Assembly (NCBI RefSeq): GCF_024346455.1
Contig: NZ_JAGQCY010000003.1
Location: forward strand, 1-64,000
Direction of reading: 5' to 3'
Source: Cyanobium sp. Aljojuca 7A6
GTDB lineage: Bacteria > Cyanobacteriota > Cyanobacteriia > PCC-6307 > Cyanobiaceae
DNA length: 64,000 nucleotides
The position numbers and the translations under genes are program-made. Shown here in pieces: positions 34,980 through 57,776 of the stretch; within the stretch, counting starts at the first letter, position 1; each line of letters opens with the position of its first letter. The notes beneath the pieces were generated by a model. The model worked only from the letters and a program-made list of their open reading frames with translations. It was not told the origin of the DNA and did no database searches.

Positions 34980-36421
34980 CGGACGTCCTCGCCGGTGACG
35001 GCCTCGGCCGGGTCTTCGTTCGGGGCCTCGTTCAAAGCCTCGGTCAGGGTCTCGGTCTCGGTCTGCTCGTCGATGGGCTCTTGGGCTGGAACGCCGTCTT
35101 CGCCCTCCTCGCGTTCGTAGGACTCTTCGTCCTCGGGCAGGGGGTAGAGCTCACGCAGGCGGGCATCTTCCTCGGCCCGGGTGGCCTGCTCGGCCTCCAG
35201 ACGGGCCTCGGCTTCGGCCTGCAGGGCCTCCTCCTCCTGGCGCTGGGCGATCAGGGTCGCCACCGTCTGGTCCTCGCTGACCTGGTCGTACTCCTGGGCA
35301 TTCTTGATGTCGATCTTCCAGCCGGTGAGCCGGGCCGCCAGGCGCACGTTCTGACCCTCCCGGCCAATGGCCAGGCTCAGCTGGTCGTGGGGCACGAGCA
35401 CGTGGGCGTGGTGCCCTTCGGGATCCACCAGGCGGACCATCTCCACCCGCGCCGGGCTGAGGGAGTTGGCCAGGTACTGGGCCGGATCCGGAGACCAGCG
35501 GATCACGTCGATCTTCTCGCCCCGCAATTCGTTCACCACCTGCTGGATGCGGGAGCCGCGGGCGCCGATGCAGGCCCCCACCGGATCCACTTCCCGCTCC
35601 ACACTGTCGACAGCGACCTTGGTGCGGGGGCCGACGGCGCGGGAGGGGGGATTGGCTTCCCTGGCCACGGCGACGATTCGCACCGAGCCCTCCTGGATCT
35701 CAGGCACCTCGTTCTCAAACAGATAAACCACCAGGCCTGCATTGGCCCGGGAGACGAACAGCTGCGGGCCGCGACGGGGGACCTCGCTGACCTCCTTGAG
35801 GAACACCTTGAAGGTGGCGTTGGCGCGGTAGTTGTCGTTGGGAAGTTGGTCGCGGCGGGGGAGCTCCGCCTCCACCTCCGGCCGGCCCAGGCCGCTGCTG
35901 ACGGCCATGATCACGCTCTGGCGCTCGAAACGGATCACCCGGGCGGTGAGCACGGGATCCTCCAGGTCGGCGAATTCCTCCTGGATCATGCGGCGTTGCT
36001 GGTCCCGCAGCTTCTGGGCCAACACCTGCTTGGTGGTGGCGGCGGCCATGCGGCCGAAATCATCCTTCTCCGGTGTCACGTCCAGCACCACCGTGTCGCC
36101 GATCTGGGCGTCTTCCGCCACCTGGCGCACCTCTTCGATGGCGATCTGGTGGTCGTCGCTCTCCACCTCCTCCACGATGATCTTGCTGGCCAGCACCCGA
36201 TAGCCCTCTTCCTCAAGATCGAGCGCCACGTCGAAGTTGCTGAAGTAGTCCTCCTCGAACGGGTCCTCGCTGATGCCCAGGTAGAGGGTGCGGCGGTAAC
36301 GCTCGTAGCCCTTCAGCAGCGCCTCCCGCAGGGCCGCCTCCACCACCTGAGGAGCGAGCTTCTTCTCGTCGCTGATGTCCTCGATCAGGTTGTTGAGACC
36401 GGGGAGCAGAACCAGGGCCAT
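34976..36421 (-). CDS. nusA: Transcription termination/antitermination factor NusA
   Basis: NusA binds RNA polymerase and nascent RNA to control pausing, termination and antitermination. The 481-aa protein has the N-terminal domain (NNLIEDISDEKKLAPQVVEAAL), an S1 domain, then KH1 and KH2 with ACIGARGSRIQQVVNELRGEKID and LAIGREGQNVRLAARLTGWKID-type GxxG loops. A ~95-aa acidic, Glu-rich coiled-coil C-terminus replaces the AR repeats of E. coli NusA. ATG 36421. It lies 69 bp after rimP and overlaps ylxR by GTGA. Confidence 0.97.
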   Translation of the reverse strand: MALVLLPGLNNLIEDISDEKKLAPQVVEAALREALLKGYERYRRTLYLGISEDPFEEDYFSNFDVALDLEEEGYRVLASKIIVEEVESDDHQIAIEEVRQVAEDAQIGDTVVLDVTPEKDDFGRMAAATTKQVLAQKLRDQQRRMIQEEFADLEDPVLTARVIRFERQSVIMAVSSGLGRPEVEAELPRRDQLPNDNYRANATFKVFLKEVSEVPRRGPQLFVSRANAGLVVYLFENEVPEIQEGSVRIVAVAREANPPSRAVGPRTKVAVDSVEREVDPVGACIGARGSRIQQVVNELRGEKIDVIRWSPDPAQYLANSLSPARVEMVRLVDPEGHHAHVLVPHDQLSLAIGREGQNVRLAARLTGWKIDIKNAQEYDQVSEDQTVATLIAQRQEEEALQAEAEARLEAEQATRAEEDARLRELYPLPEDEESYEREEGEDGVPAQEPIDEQTETETLTEALNEAPNEDPAEAVTGEDVR

Positions 36422-36490
36422 GAACTCGGAGGCAGATGGGATGAATGGGAAGAAGGATGAACCGGAGCGGCTCAGGTGAACCGGAGCGGA

Positions 36491-37012
36491 TCAGGAATCA
36501 GGCGGAGCTTCGCTGAGCCGCACCCGCAGCACCTCGTCGCGGGGGATGCGCAGGATGCGGCCCCGCTCATTGAGCTGCACCACCTGGTCATCCCGACCCA
36601 GCAACAGGCCGGTGCGGCGCACCTCGGCAGCGCCAGCTTCCTGGCGGATCAGCTCCACCGGAAAACCACGGAAGCTGACGAAGTCCCGGTCGGTGAGGAG
36701 TTCTTCCCCGATGCCGGGGCTGCTCACCTCCAGCACGTAGGCCATGGTCAGCAGACCCGACGCTTCGATGGCTTCAGCAAGGGGACTGCTCACGGCGGCG
36801 CACTCGTCGAGGTTCACGTCGGTGCCATCGGAGCGCTGCACCCGCACGACAACCGTGAGGGGGATGCGGTGAGCCAGCACCTCCACCGATTGCACCGTGA
36901 GGTGCGCTTCCTGGACCACCGGCCGGGCCAATGTCTCCAGGTCGTCGGTAAGGGGATCGGTCAAGGACAGGCGACGCGGGCGGGATGGTCCGCCGTGCGC
37001 TGCAGTGTTCAC
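36491..37012 (-). CDS. rimP: Ribosome maturation factor RimP
   Basis: RimP binds 30S precursors and promotes uS12 docking. The 173-aa protein has an N-terminal domain with LETLARPVVQEAHLTVQSVEV and DGTDVNLDECAAVSSPLAEAI, then VLEVSSPGIGEELLTDRDFVSF, the family's most conserved run, and an SH3-like C-terminus (GRDDQVVQL, RIPRDEVLRVRL). The start is GTG 37012; a TTG at 36964, just before TDPLTDDLE, is equally plausible and nearer family length. It opens the rimP-nusA-ylxR-infB operon; a 76-bp gap separates it from the CxxC protein upstream. Confidence 0.93.
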   Translation of the reverse strand: MNTAAHGGPSRPRRLSLTDPLTDDLETLARPVVQEAHLTVQSVEVLAHRIPLTVVVRVQRSDGTDVNLDECAAVSSPLAEAIEASGLLTMAYVLEVSSPGIGEELLTDRDFVSFRGFPVELIRQEAGAAEVRRTGLLLGRDDQVVQLNERGRILRIPRDEVLRVRLSEAPPDS

Positions 37013-37088
37013 TGCCCCCGACCAGAGGCGAAGCCCCTGTCAAGGGGAACGTCATCCTGGAAAAGGGTGATGCCCGGCGGGCACGGTT

Positions 37089-37373
37089 TCACCCTAAGGG
37101 ATTGCCCCCCGGGGGGCTGGGCAGCTCCAGGACAGGGGCCTCGGCGTAGTAGTCGTTGGCGCTGACCTCGCCCCGCTGGCTGAGGTCCTGGTTGAGGCAT
37201 TGGCCGCACTGCTCAGGGGTGCGCAGGAACTGGCAGACCCGGGCCCAGAGCTTGGCGCGGCTGCCGGGAGCCCCCTGGCTGAAGAGGACCAGGTCGTTGC
37301 CGCCGGCCATTCCCTGGATCTCCACCTTGCAGAGGGTGCAGCGCTGCCGGGTGCCGGGAGGGATCGTGGCCAT
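37089..37373 (-). CDS. Conserved small protein with two CxxC pairs
   Basis: A 94-aa hypothetical with RCTLCKVEIQ near residue 10 and EQCGQCLNQ near 57, spaced to form one tetra-Cys zinc site; a fifth Cys lies at RVCQFL. Between them is GNDLVLFSQGAPGSRAKLWA. Known only as a cyanobacterial conserved protein to me. ATG 37373, with the frame open slightly upstream. It precedes rimP on the same strand and is divergent from the phosphoesterase gene (80 bp apart). A zinc-ribbon, RNA- or protein-binding role would be a guess. Confidence 0.78.
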   Translation of the reverse strand: MATIPPGTRQRCTLCKVEIQGMAGGNDLVLFSQGAPGSRAKLWARVCQFLRTPEQCGQCLNQDLSQRGEVSANDYYAEAPVLELPSPPGGNPLG

Positions 37374-37453
37374 GGCCTCGGGGAGGACTGGGGGCAAAGT
37401 TAAGCCGATTCAGGTTGAGCGGTCCTGCCAGGGGCCTGCCGGAGAAGTCTCCC

Positions 37454-39399
<1,946 letters not shown>

Positions 39400-39444
39400 G
39401 GAAAGCTCCCTTGCTACGGTCTGGCCCGATTCCGGCAGACCTCG

Positions 39445-40158
39445 ATGTCCGATCTTCAGGACCGCATGAAGGAGGCCGTGGCGACGGCGGCGGTGGATCA
39501 GATCCGTGACGGCATGGTGGTGGGGCTGGGTTCCGGTTCCACGGCCGCCCTGATGATCCGTGCCCTCGGCCATAAGCTGCACCAGGGCGAACTGAGCGGC
39601 ATCGTCGGCGTCACCACCTCCTTCCAGGGGGAGGTGCTGGCAGCCGAGCTGGGCATTCCGCTGATGGCCCTCAACGCTGTGAACAGCATCGATCTGGCCA
39701 TCGACGGCGCCGATGAGGTGGATCCCTCCTTTCAGCTGATCAAGGGGGGTGGCGCCTGTCACGTGCAGGAGAAGCTGGTGGCCCGCCGGGCCGATCGCTT
39801 CGTGATCGTGGTGGATGCCACTAAGCTGGTGGAGCGCCTCAACCTCGGTTTCCTGTTGCCGGTGGAGGTGCTGCCCAGTGCCTGGCGTCAGGTGCGGGAT
39901 GAACTCACCGCCATGGGGAGTTCCGTCACGCTGCGTATGGCCGTGCGCAAGGCCGGTCCAGTGGTCACCGACCAAGGCAATCTGGTGCTGGATGTGGCCT
40001 TCTCGGGGGGCATCGACGACCCCGCCGCCCTGGAGGCGACGATCAACAACATCCCCGGCGTGCTCGAGAACGGCCTGTTCGTCAACCTCGTCGATCAGGT
40101 GCTGGTGGGTGAGGTCGTGGACGGTGAGGCCGGGGTGCGCGACCTGGCGAGGCGCTGA
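39445..40158 (+). CDS. rpiA: Ribose-5-phosphate isomerase A
   Basis: RpiA interconverts ribose-5-phosphate and ribulose-5-phosphate in the Calvin cycle and oxidative pentose phosphate pathway. The 237-aa protein has [12 protein letters not shown] (phosphate loop), [18 protein letters not shown] with the catalytic Asp and Glu region, and [15 protein letters not shown], the Lys-containing strand. [21 protein letters not shown] ends the core. ATG 39445; a second Met eight residues in (MKEAV) is possible. It follows htrA by 45 bp. No unusual features. Confidence 0.97.
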   Translation: MSDLQDRMKEAVATAAVDQIRDGMVVGLGSGSTAALMIRALGHKLHQGELSGIVGVTTSFQGEVLAAELGIPLMALNAVNSIDLAIDGADEVDPSFQLIKGGGACHVQEKLVARRADRFVIVVDATKLVERLNLGFLLPVEVLPSAWRQVRDELTAMGSSVTLRMAVRKAGPVVTDQGNLVLDVAFSGGIDDPAALEATINNIPGVLENGLFVNLVDQVLVGEVVDGEAGVRDLARR

Positions 40159-40229
40159 GCCCCGCTTCGGCAGCACGACCTGGCGGCTGGCCTCCAGAAT
40201 GGGACGATTCTCTATGGGCTAGTCGAACG

Positions 40230-42077
40230 GTGCCTCACGGCGACCTCAGCAAGCTGCTGCTCCAGCTGCTGGCGGAGACGGCCGAGGCGTTCATCGTCGA
40301 GCCCACGAGTGAACTGGACGCCACCATCGATCGCACCCTGGCGTCCATCGGCGGCCTGTTCGATGTGGATCGGGCCTATGTGTTCTCCCTGACGCGCCAT
40401 CCGGGTTTCGCCAGCAACACCCACGAGTGGTGCGCGTCCGGGGTGGAACCGCAGATCGACCAGCTCCAGCACGTGTCGGATGTGTCCATCGGCTGGTTGA
40501 TGGGGGAAATGCGGGCCGGGCGGGCGATCAATCTCGAGTCTCTGGTCGATCTCCCCGTCGGTGCCGATGCCGAGCGGGCCCATCTCAGTTCGCAGGGGAT
40601 TCAGTCGCTGCTGGTTCTCCCCCTGGTGCGGCGGGGCCAGCTGGAGGGGTTTGCCGGCTTTGACCACATCCGTGGCGGCCGGCGCTGGAGCGAGCAGGAG
40701 GTGGCCGTGCTCTCGATCGTGGTGAGCGGCTTCGCCCAGGGATTCGAACGTCGGCTGATTGACCAGCAACTGCGTCAGCTGGCCTACGAGGATCCGCTCA
40801 CCCGCCTGCCCAATCGCTCCCTGCTGAGTCAGCGTCTGGGCGAGGAACTGGAGCGGGCCAGGCGCAACGGCACTTACCTGGCGGTGGGCTACCTCGACCT
40901 GGACAACTTCAAGCCCATCAATGACTGCCACGGCCATGCCGTGGGCGACGAGCTGCTGGTGGCCGTGGCCGAGCGCCTCTGCCGGTGCCTGCGACCGGGC
41001 GACACGGTGGGCCGGCTGGGTGGGGACGAATTCGTGGTGATCCTTCCCGGCCTCAGCAGCCTGGCGGAGCTGGAATCGCTGGGTGAACGGCTGCTTGGCG
41101 CCGTGGCCCAGCCCACCCTCCTGGGCGAGACGCTCTGCGTGGCCTTGAGCACCAGCATCGGCTTCCGCTTGGTGCCTCCCGACGCTGCCGATCCGGATAC
41201 CTTGCTGCGCCAGGCCGACCAGGCCATGTACGCCGCCAAGCGAGACGGCCCGGGGCGGATGCACCACTTCGACGTGGAGCTGGAACGGCGCCAGCTGCTG
41301 CAGCGCTCCCGGCTGGAGCAGGTGCGCCAGGCCATCGAAGAGCAGCAGCTGCGCCTGTTCGTACAGCCGGTGATCGATCTGGCCACCGGGCAGCTGCGCT
41401 TTGCCGAAGCCCTGGTGCGCTGGCAGCACCCCGAGCAGGGGCTGCTGTTGCCGGAGGCCTGGCTGGGCTGGATCGAGGATCAACCGGAAATCAGCCGCCT
41501 TGGCGACTGGGTGCTGCAGCAGGCCCTGCGCCACTGCTCGGCCTGGATGCGGGCAGGAAAGTGTGCGGCCGTGAGTGTGAACATGTCGGCCCGGGAGCTG
41601 CGCGATCCAGGCTTCGCGGAGCGGATCCGCGCGGCCCTGGCCCGCCATCCCGACTTGCCTGCCTCGGCACTGAGACTGGAGGTGCTGGAAACAGCCGCTC
41701 TGGAGGACCTGGAGCAGGTAGCCCAGAACATCGCGCGCTGCCGCGACCTGGGTGTGAGCTTTGCCCTCGACGACTTCGGCACCGGCTATTCCTCGCTCAC
41801 CTACTTGCGGAGGCTGCCGATCTCCACGATCAAGATCGACCGCTCGTTCGTGGCCAGGATGCTGGTGGATCCCGCCGATCAGGCCATCGTCAAGGCCGTG
41901 GTGGATCTTGCCCACGCCTTCGGCCGCACCTGCGTGGCCGAAGGCGTGGAGACGCCTGAGCACCTGCAGGCGTTGAGGGCGATGGGTTGTGAACTGGCCC
42001 AGGGGTTCGCCATCGCTCGGCCGATGCCGGCGGAGGACCTGCCCGGCTGGAACCCCCCGCCCTCTCCAGGCGGATGA
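40230..42077 (+). CDS. GAF-GGDEF-EAL cyclic-di-GMP protein
   Basis: A 615-aa cytoplasmic protein of three modules. Residues ~15-180 form a GAF-like sensor (LDATIDRTLASIGGLFDVDRAYVF). The GGDEF domain has LAYEDPLTRLPNR and GGDEF at ~263-267, with an RPGD motif five residues upstream that fits the inhibitory I-site. The EAL domain is complete: EALVRWQHP (~391), VNMSARELRD, VLETAALED, DDFGTGYSSL, KIDRSFV and EGVET. Both synthesis and hydrolysis of c-di-GMP are therefore possible; which dominates cannot be told. GTG 40230; ATG is absent after the stop at ~40220. It has 71 bp to rpiA and 12 bp to the convergent hisD. Confidence 0.93.
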   Translation: MPHGDLSKLLLQLLAETAEAFIVEPTSELDATIDRTLASIGGLFDVDRAYVFSLTRHPGFASNTHEWCASGVEPQIDQLQHVSDVSIGWLMGEMRAGRAINLESLVDLPVGADAERAHLSSQGIQSLLVLPLVRRGQLEGFAGFDHIRGGRRWSEQEVAVLSIVVSGFAQGFERRLIDQQLRQLAYEDPLTRLPNRSLLSQRLGEELERARRNGTYLAVGYLDLDNFKPINDCHGHAVGDELLVAVAERLCRCLRPGDTVGRLGGDEFVVILPGLSSLAELESLGERLLGAVAQPTLLGETLCVALSTSIGFRLVPPDAADPDTLLRQADQAMYAAKRDGPGRMHHFDVELERRQLLQRSRLEQVRQAIEEQQLRLFVQPVIDLATGQLRFAEALVRWQHPEQGLLLPEAWLGWIEDQPEISRLGDWVLQQALRHCSAWMRAGKCAAVSVNMSARELRDPGFAERIRAALARHPDLPASALRLEVLETAALEDLEQVAQNIARCRDLGVSFALDDFGTGYSSLTYLRRLPISTIKIDRSFVARMLVDPADQAIVKAVVDLAHAFGRTCVAEGVETPEHLQALRAMGCELAQGFAIARPMPAEDLPGWNPPPSPGG

Positions 42078-42089
42078 GCAGCGGTCCGC

Positions 42090-43872
<1,783 letters not shown>

Positions 43873-43882
43873 GCGCCACCCC

Positions 43883-44695
43883 ATGGCCGTCAGCTCCGAG
43901 GCCGCTCCATCCCTGGTGGACAGCCATTGCCACATCGTGTTCCGCAACTTTGAGGCGGATCTCGACGAGGTGGCTCAGCGCTGGCGGGAGGCGGGGGTCA
44001 AGGCCCTCGTCCATGCCTGTGTGGAGCCGGCGGAGATCGCGGCGATCCGGGCCCTGGCCGACCGCTTTCCGGAGCTGCGTTACGCGGTCGGGGTCCATCC
44101 CCTCGACACCCAGCACTGGCACAGCGACACCGCTGCCGTGCTGGAAGCCGCGGCCCGCGCCGACGAGCGCGTCGTGGCGATCGGTGAGTTGGGTCTGGAT
44201 CTGTTCCGCGCCACGAATCTTGAGGAGCAGCTGGCGGCCCTGGGGCCCCAGTTGGATCTGGCTGTAGCCCTGGATCTGCCGGTGATCATCCACTGCCGGG
44301 ATGCGGCCGAACCGATGCTGGCCGAGCTGCGCCGGCGGGAGCGCCAAGGCGCTTGCCCCCGTGGGGTGATGCACTGCTGGGGAGGCACCCCCGAGGAGAT
44401 GGAAGGCTTCCTGGCGCTTGGCCTTTACATCAGTTTCAGCGGCACGGTCACCTTCGCCAAGGCCGAGCCGATCCACGCCTGTGCCCGCTTGGTGCCAGCC
44501 GATCGCTACCTCGTCGAAACCGACTGTCCCTTCCTGGCACCGGTGCCCCGCCGCGGCAAGCGCAATGAGCCCGCCTACGTGGCAGCCGTGGCGGCCAGGG
44601 TGGCCGACCTGCGCGGCGAGACGCTTGAGCAGGTGGCGCTGGCGACCACGGCTAACGCCACCCGTCTGTTCCGGCTGCCCCACCAGGTTGTATGA
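43883..44695 (+). CDS. tatD: TatD-family metal-dependent DNase
   Basis: A TIM-barrel metal hydrolase of the TatD family (3'-5' exonuclease/DNase activity in characterised members). The 270-aa protein has LVDSHCHIVF (HxH), GVHPLDTQHW, GELGLDLF with the bridging Glu, VIIHCRDAAE, MHCWGGTPEEME and LVETDCPFLAP with the catalytic Asp. All ligands are present. ATG 43883, 10 bp after rpsT; an upstream open frame overlaps rpsT. Its TGA lies within TATGATG, next to a possible -10 for rpoB. Confidence 0.95.
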   Translation: MAVSSEAAPSLVDSHCHIVFRNFEADLDEVAQRWREAGVKALVHACVEPAEIAAIRALADRFPELRYAVGVHPLDTQHWHSDTAAVLEAAARADERVVAIGELGLDLFRATNLEEQLAALGPQLDLAVALDLPVIIHCRDAAEPMLAELRRRERQGACPRGVMHCWGGTPEEMEGFLALGLYISFSGTVTFAKAEPIHACARLVPADRYLVETDCPFLAPVPRRGKRNEPAYVAAVAARVADLRGETLEQVALATTANATRLFRLPHQVV

Positions 44696-44953
44696 TGTCT
44701 TATTGGCCTGGAAGCGGAAGCGCTCTTTTTGTCCACGACGGCATCCATTGAGTCGGCAACTGAGTCGGCAATATCGCAGCGAGCCCTGTAAGCGCTTCAG
44801 CTGGATCGTTCGTTCCATTCCCATGGGCGAACGCCACAGCTAGGCGCCTGTTGGCATGGCCCGTCACCGGGCACTCCACCAGGCAGGTCTCAGCGTGATC
44901 GCCTTTCCCCGTCCAGGTCCGCCCTACCACCACCGTTCCTGCAGGTTCACCGC
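44696..44953 (+). promoter_or_regulatory. rpoB leader region with tandem and inverted repeats
   Basis: This ~258-bp gap is the longest non-coding stretch in the window. TATGAT at 44691-44696 is a possible -10 with a weak -35 (44668-44673). Inside are a perfect tandem repeat of TGAGTCGGCAA (44749-44759 and 44761-44771, one base apart) and an 8-bp inverted repeat, GAAGCGCT (44717-44724) and AGCGCTTC (44791-44798), each containing AAGCGCT. CTTTTT follows the first. An attenuator or regulator site is possible. A long 5' UTR would fit the known autoregulation of rpoBC in bacteria. Confidence 0.4.
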
Positions 44954-48244
<3,291 letters not shown>

Positions 48245-48302
48245 TCGCTTGATTCACCGGCTCTGATTTCTCCGCTTCTCTCGATCACCCTGCGTTTCCG
48301 CC

Positions 48303-54570
<6,268 letters not shown>

Positions 54571-54571
<1 letters not shown>

Positions 54572-55629
54572 TGGCGGAGCCCGTTCCCCTGCTGGGGATG
54601 GGCCTGGCGGCCCTCCAGGAGTGGGCGGGCCTGCAGGGCCAGCCCACTTTTCGCGGCAAGCAGCTGCACGACTGGATGTATGCCAAGGGGGCCCGCAGCC
54701 TCGAGGAGATCACGGTGCTGCCGAAGGCCTGGCGTGAGCAGCTGGCGGCCGCCGGCACCGGCCTCGGACGCTCGGCCCTGTTGCACCGCAGCGACGCCCG
54801 CGACGGCACCACCAAGCTGCTGCTGGCCACTGCTGATGGCCTCAGCATCGAGACCGTGGGGATTCCCAGCGGTGATCGGCTCACGGTCTGCGTCAGCAGC
54901 CAGGTGGGCTGCCCCATGGGCTGCCGTTTCTGCGCCACCGGCAAAGGCGGGCTGCAGCGCTCCCTGGCGGTGCATGAAATCGTCGATCAGGTGCTCAGTG
55001 TTCGTGAGGCGATGGACCGACGCCCCAGCCACGTGGTGTTCATGGGCATGGGCGAACCCCTGTTGAACACCGAGGCGGTGCTGGAAGCCATTGCCTGTCT
55101 CTGCACCGATCTGGGCATGGCCCAGCGCCAGATCACGGTGAGCACGGTGGGGGTGCCCCGCAGCCTGCCCACCCTGGCCGAACGTGCCCTGGAGCGGCTG
55201 GGTCGGGCCCAGTTCACCCTGGCCGTGAGCCTGCATGCCCCCGACCAGCGCCTGCGGGAGGAGCTGATTCCCACCGCCCACGCCTACCCGCTGGAGGCGT
55301 TGCTCGACGACTGCCGCCACTACGTGGCCCTTACCGGTCGGCGCGTGAGCTTCGAATACATCCTGCTGGGCGGCCTCAACGACCATCCCCGCCAGGCCGA
55401 CGCCCTGGCCCGCCTGCTGCGGGGCTTCCAGAGCCACGTCAATCTGATCGCCTACAACCCGATCGCCGAGGAGGACTTCCGGCGCCCCGCCCCCGAGGCG
55501 GTGGAGGCCTTCCGCGCCCAGCTGGAGCGACGCCACATCGCCGTGAGCGTGCGGGCCAGCCGCGGCCTGGACCAGGATGCGGCCTGCGGCCAGCTGCGCC
55601 GCCGCCTGCTCACCGCCCCGGGGGTTTGA
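54571..55629 (+). CDS. rlmN: Dual-specificity 23S rRNA A2503 / tRNA A37 methyltransferase RlmN
   Basis: RlmN is a radical-SAM enzyme that C2-methylates adenine in 23S rRNA and some tRNAs. The 352-aa protein has [13 protein letters not shown] at the N-terminus, the cluster motif CPMGCRFC (Cys114, 118, 121), [28 protein letters not shown], and the catalytic second Cys in DQDAACGQL (Cys339). All residues needed for the ping-pong mechanism are present. ATG 54571 overlaps the HLIP stop. Its 3' end overlaps the hydrolase start by 4 bp. Confidence 0.97.
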
Positions 55630-56447
55630 TCGCCTTGGCCGTGGCCCAGCGACCCGGCGTCATGGTCGCCTTCGCCGTCCTGCTGGTGGCGCTGGCCTAT
55701 CTGGGCCTCTGCGGCGCCCTGTTCCTGGGCCAGGGCGCCCTGCTCTACTTCCCCCAGCCCCCCTCGGGTGAGGCGGACGGCGAGCTTCTCGCCCTGCCCA
55801 TGGCCGGCGGCCCACCGGGAAGCCGGGTGCTGGCCAGCGTCCGCCGCCGTCACGGCCCGAAGGCGCTGCTCTACTTCGGCGGCAATGCCGAGGCTGTGGC
55901 GGGCCAGTTGCCGCTGCTGGAGGCCGCTTTCCCGGATCACGCCCTCTACCTGATGCACTACCGGGGGTACGGCGGCAGCAGCGGCCAGCCCTCGGAGCAG
56001 GCCCTGTTCGCCGATGCCCTGGCCCTGTTCGACCGGGTGCGCACCGACCACGACCACATCGCGGTGCTGGGCCGCAGCCTGGGCAGCGGCGTGGCGGTGC
56101 ATCTGGCGGCCCACCGTCCGGTGGCCGGGCTGGTGCTGGTCACACCGTTCGACAGCATCGAGGCCGTGGCCTCCCAACAGTTCCCGCTGGTGCCGATGGC
56201 CCTGCTGCTGCGGGACAAGTACCGCTCCTGGGCGGACGCCCCCCGCGTGAACGCTCCCACCCTGCTGATCGCGGCCGAGCGGGATGAGGTGATCCCGCGG
56301 GCCAACACCGACGCCCTGCTGTCCCACTTCCGCCCCGGCCTCGCCTCCCTGGTGGTGTTGCCCGTCGACGGCCACAACGCCGTGGAGGGATCCCCCAGCT
56401 ATATCCCGCTGCTGCGGGAGTTTTCGGCGTCGCGCTCGGCGCTGTAG
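55626..56447 (+). CDS. Membrane-anchored alpha/beta hydrolase
   Basis: A 273-aa hydrolase of the ABHD/BEM46-like type. One N-terminal helix ([21 protein letters not shown]) anchors it, followed by [14 protein letters not shown], the [12 protein letters not shown] oxyanion region, [11 protein letters not shown], the nucleophile Ser in [11 protein letters not shown] (GxSxG), Asp in AAERDEVIP and His in DGHNAVEG. Substrate unknown. The start is TTG 55626, overlapping the rlmN stop (TTGA); ATG 55662 just before the helix is equally likely. The last 49 bp overlap the convergent AmpG-like gene. Confidence 0.88.
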   Translation: MIALAVAQRPGVMVAFAVLLVALAYLGLCGALFLGQGALLYFPQPPSGEADGELLALPMAGGPPGSRVLASVRRRHGPKALLYFGGNAEAVAGQLPLLEAAFPDHALYLMHYRGYGGSSGQPSEQALFADALALFDRVRTDHDHIAVLGRSLGSGVAVHLAAHRPVAGLVLVTPFDSIEAVASQQFPLVPMALLLRDKYRSWADAPRVNAPTLLIAAERDEVIPRANTDALLSHFRPGLASLVVLPVDGHNAVEGSPSYIPLLREFSASRSAL

Positions 56448-57700
56448 GCCCCGCGGGCCCCCTGGCCGTTCCAGGGGGTGAGCCGCACCATCAGCAGGAA
56501 GGCGGGCAGGGCTGCGGCGGTGGTGGCCAGGAAGAAGCCCGGCCAGCCGAGTCGTTCGGCCACCAGCCCGGCGGGTGCGGCCAGCAGCGAGCGGCTCAGG
56601 GCATAGACCCCCGACAGCAGGGCGTACTGGGTGGCGGAAAAGCGGGGGTTGCAGAGGCTCATCAGCAGCGCCACGAAGGCGGCGCCCACCATGCCACCAC
56701 CGATGTTCTCCAGCGCCACGGCCATCAGCAGGCCTGGCATGCCGCCGTCGAAACGGGCCAGGGCCCAGTAGGCCAGGTTGCCCGCCGCCCCCACCAGGGC
56801 GAACAGCCACAGCGAACGGTTCATGCCCAAACGGCCGAACAGCAGGCCCCCCAGCAGCGTGCCCACGATGGTGGCGCCGATGCCCCAGCCCGCCAGCACC
56901 GACCCCACCACCTCGGGGCTGAAGCCCTTCTGGATCAGGAACGGCACCGCCATCAGGCCCAGCAGCCCATCAGGCCAGCGGTAGAGCAGCACCAGGGTGA
57001 GCAGGGCCACGGCCCTGGGGCCGCCGCTGCGGTGCAGGAACTCCCGCGCCGGACCCAGCACCGCCTGGCGCAGGCTGCTCACCGGCACCGCCAGGGGTTC
57101 CAGGCGCGGCGCCGTGAGGGTGAAGGGCACCACCACCAGCATCAGCAGGGCCGAGAACACAAAGGCCAGGGGCCAGTCGTAGCGGCCGGCCAGGATGAAG
57201 CCGCCGGCGCCCACCGCCAGCATCGCTGCGCGGTAGCCGAGGTTGGAGGCGGCGGCCCCGGCGCCACGCTCCAGATCCGGCAGCAGGTCGGTGCGGTAGG
57301 CATCGACGGCAATGTCCTGGGTGGCGCTGACCACGGCCAGCAGGACGGCCATCAGGCCGATCGCCGTCAGGCTGGATGGATCTGAAGAGGGCCGCAGCAG
57401 AGCCATGGCGCCGATCACCGCCACCAGGGTGAGCTGCAGCACCAGCAGCCAGCCGCGGCGGCGGTCGGGCCAGGGCAGGGGCCAGCGGTCAAGGGCCGGA
57501 GCCCAGAACATCTTCAGGGTGTAGGGCAGCTCCGCCAGCCCGAGCAGGCCGATCAGGCTCAGGGGGATCTGGCTGGCGGTGAGCCAGCCCTGCAGAAGCT
57601 TGGTTCCCACCATGTAAGGGGTGCCGCTGGCCACCCCCTCGGCGGCCACCGCCAGGAGGCGACGCCATGGCCGGACGCTGCTGGAGGCACGGGTGGCCAT
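56399..57700 (-). CDS. AmpG-family MFS transporter
   Basis: A 433-aa, twelve-helix transporter of the AmpG type, which in proteobacteria imports anhydro-muropeptides for wall recycling. The first helix region EGVASGTPYMVGTKLLQGWL, LGLAELPYTLKMFWAPALDRW (loop 2-3) and SATQDIAVDAYRTDLL are strong AmpG-family motifs. RWPDGLLGLMAVPFLIQKGFS and GGGMVGAAFVALLMSLCNPRFSATQ-type segments follow. ATG 57700 is chosen; the open frame runs upstream across a different gene. Substrate in cyanobacteria is not established. It overlaps the hydrolase by 49 bp at its 3' end. Confidence 0.9.
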   Translation of the reverse strand: MATRASSSVRPWRRLLAVAAEGVASGTPYMVGTKLLQGWLTASQIPLSLIGLLGLAELPYTLKMFWAPALDRWPLPWPDRRRGWLLVLQLTLVAVIGAMALLRPSSDPSSLTAIGLMAVLLAVVSATQDIAVDAYRTDLLPDLERGAGAAASNLGYRAAMLAVGAGGFILAGRYDWPLAFVFSALLMLVVVPFTLTAPRLEPLAVPVSSLRQAVLGPAREFLHRSGGPRAVALLTLVLLYRWPDGLLGLMAVPFLIQKGFSPEVVGSVLAGWGIGATIVGTLLGGLLFGRLGMNRSLWLFALVGAAGNLAYWALARFDGGMPGLLMAVALENIGGGMVGAAFVALLMSLCNPRFSATQYALLSGVYALSRSLLAAPAGLVAERLGWPGFFLATTAAALPAFLLMVRLTPWNGQGARGAYSAERDAENSRSSGI

Positions 57701-57776
57701 GGCCGCTTGCGGGTGGCCGAACCCTAGAAGCGACCGCTCGGACCACAATGCAGCCAGCATCGCCGCACGGCCCCCC

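Noticed and set aside
44692-44751. 19-codon ORF overlapping the tatD stop, a possible rpoB leader peptide
   Set aside because: Two ATGs and a tidy stop, but no Shine-Dalgarno or regulatory codon pattern; too short to support.
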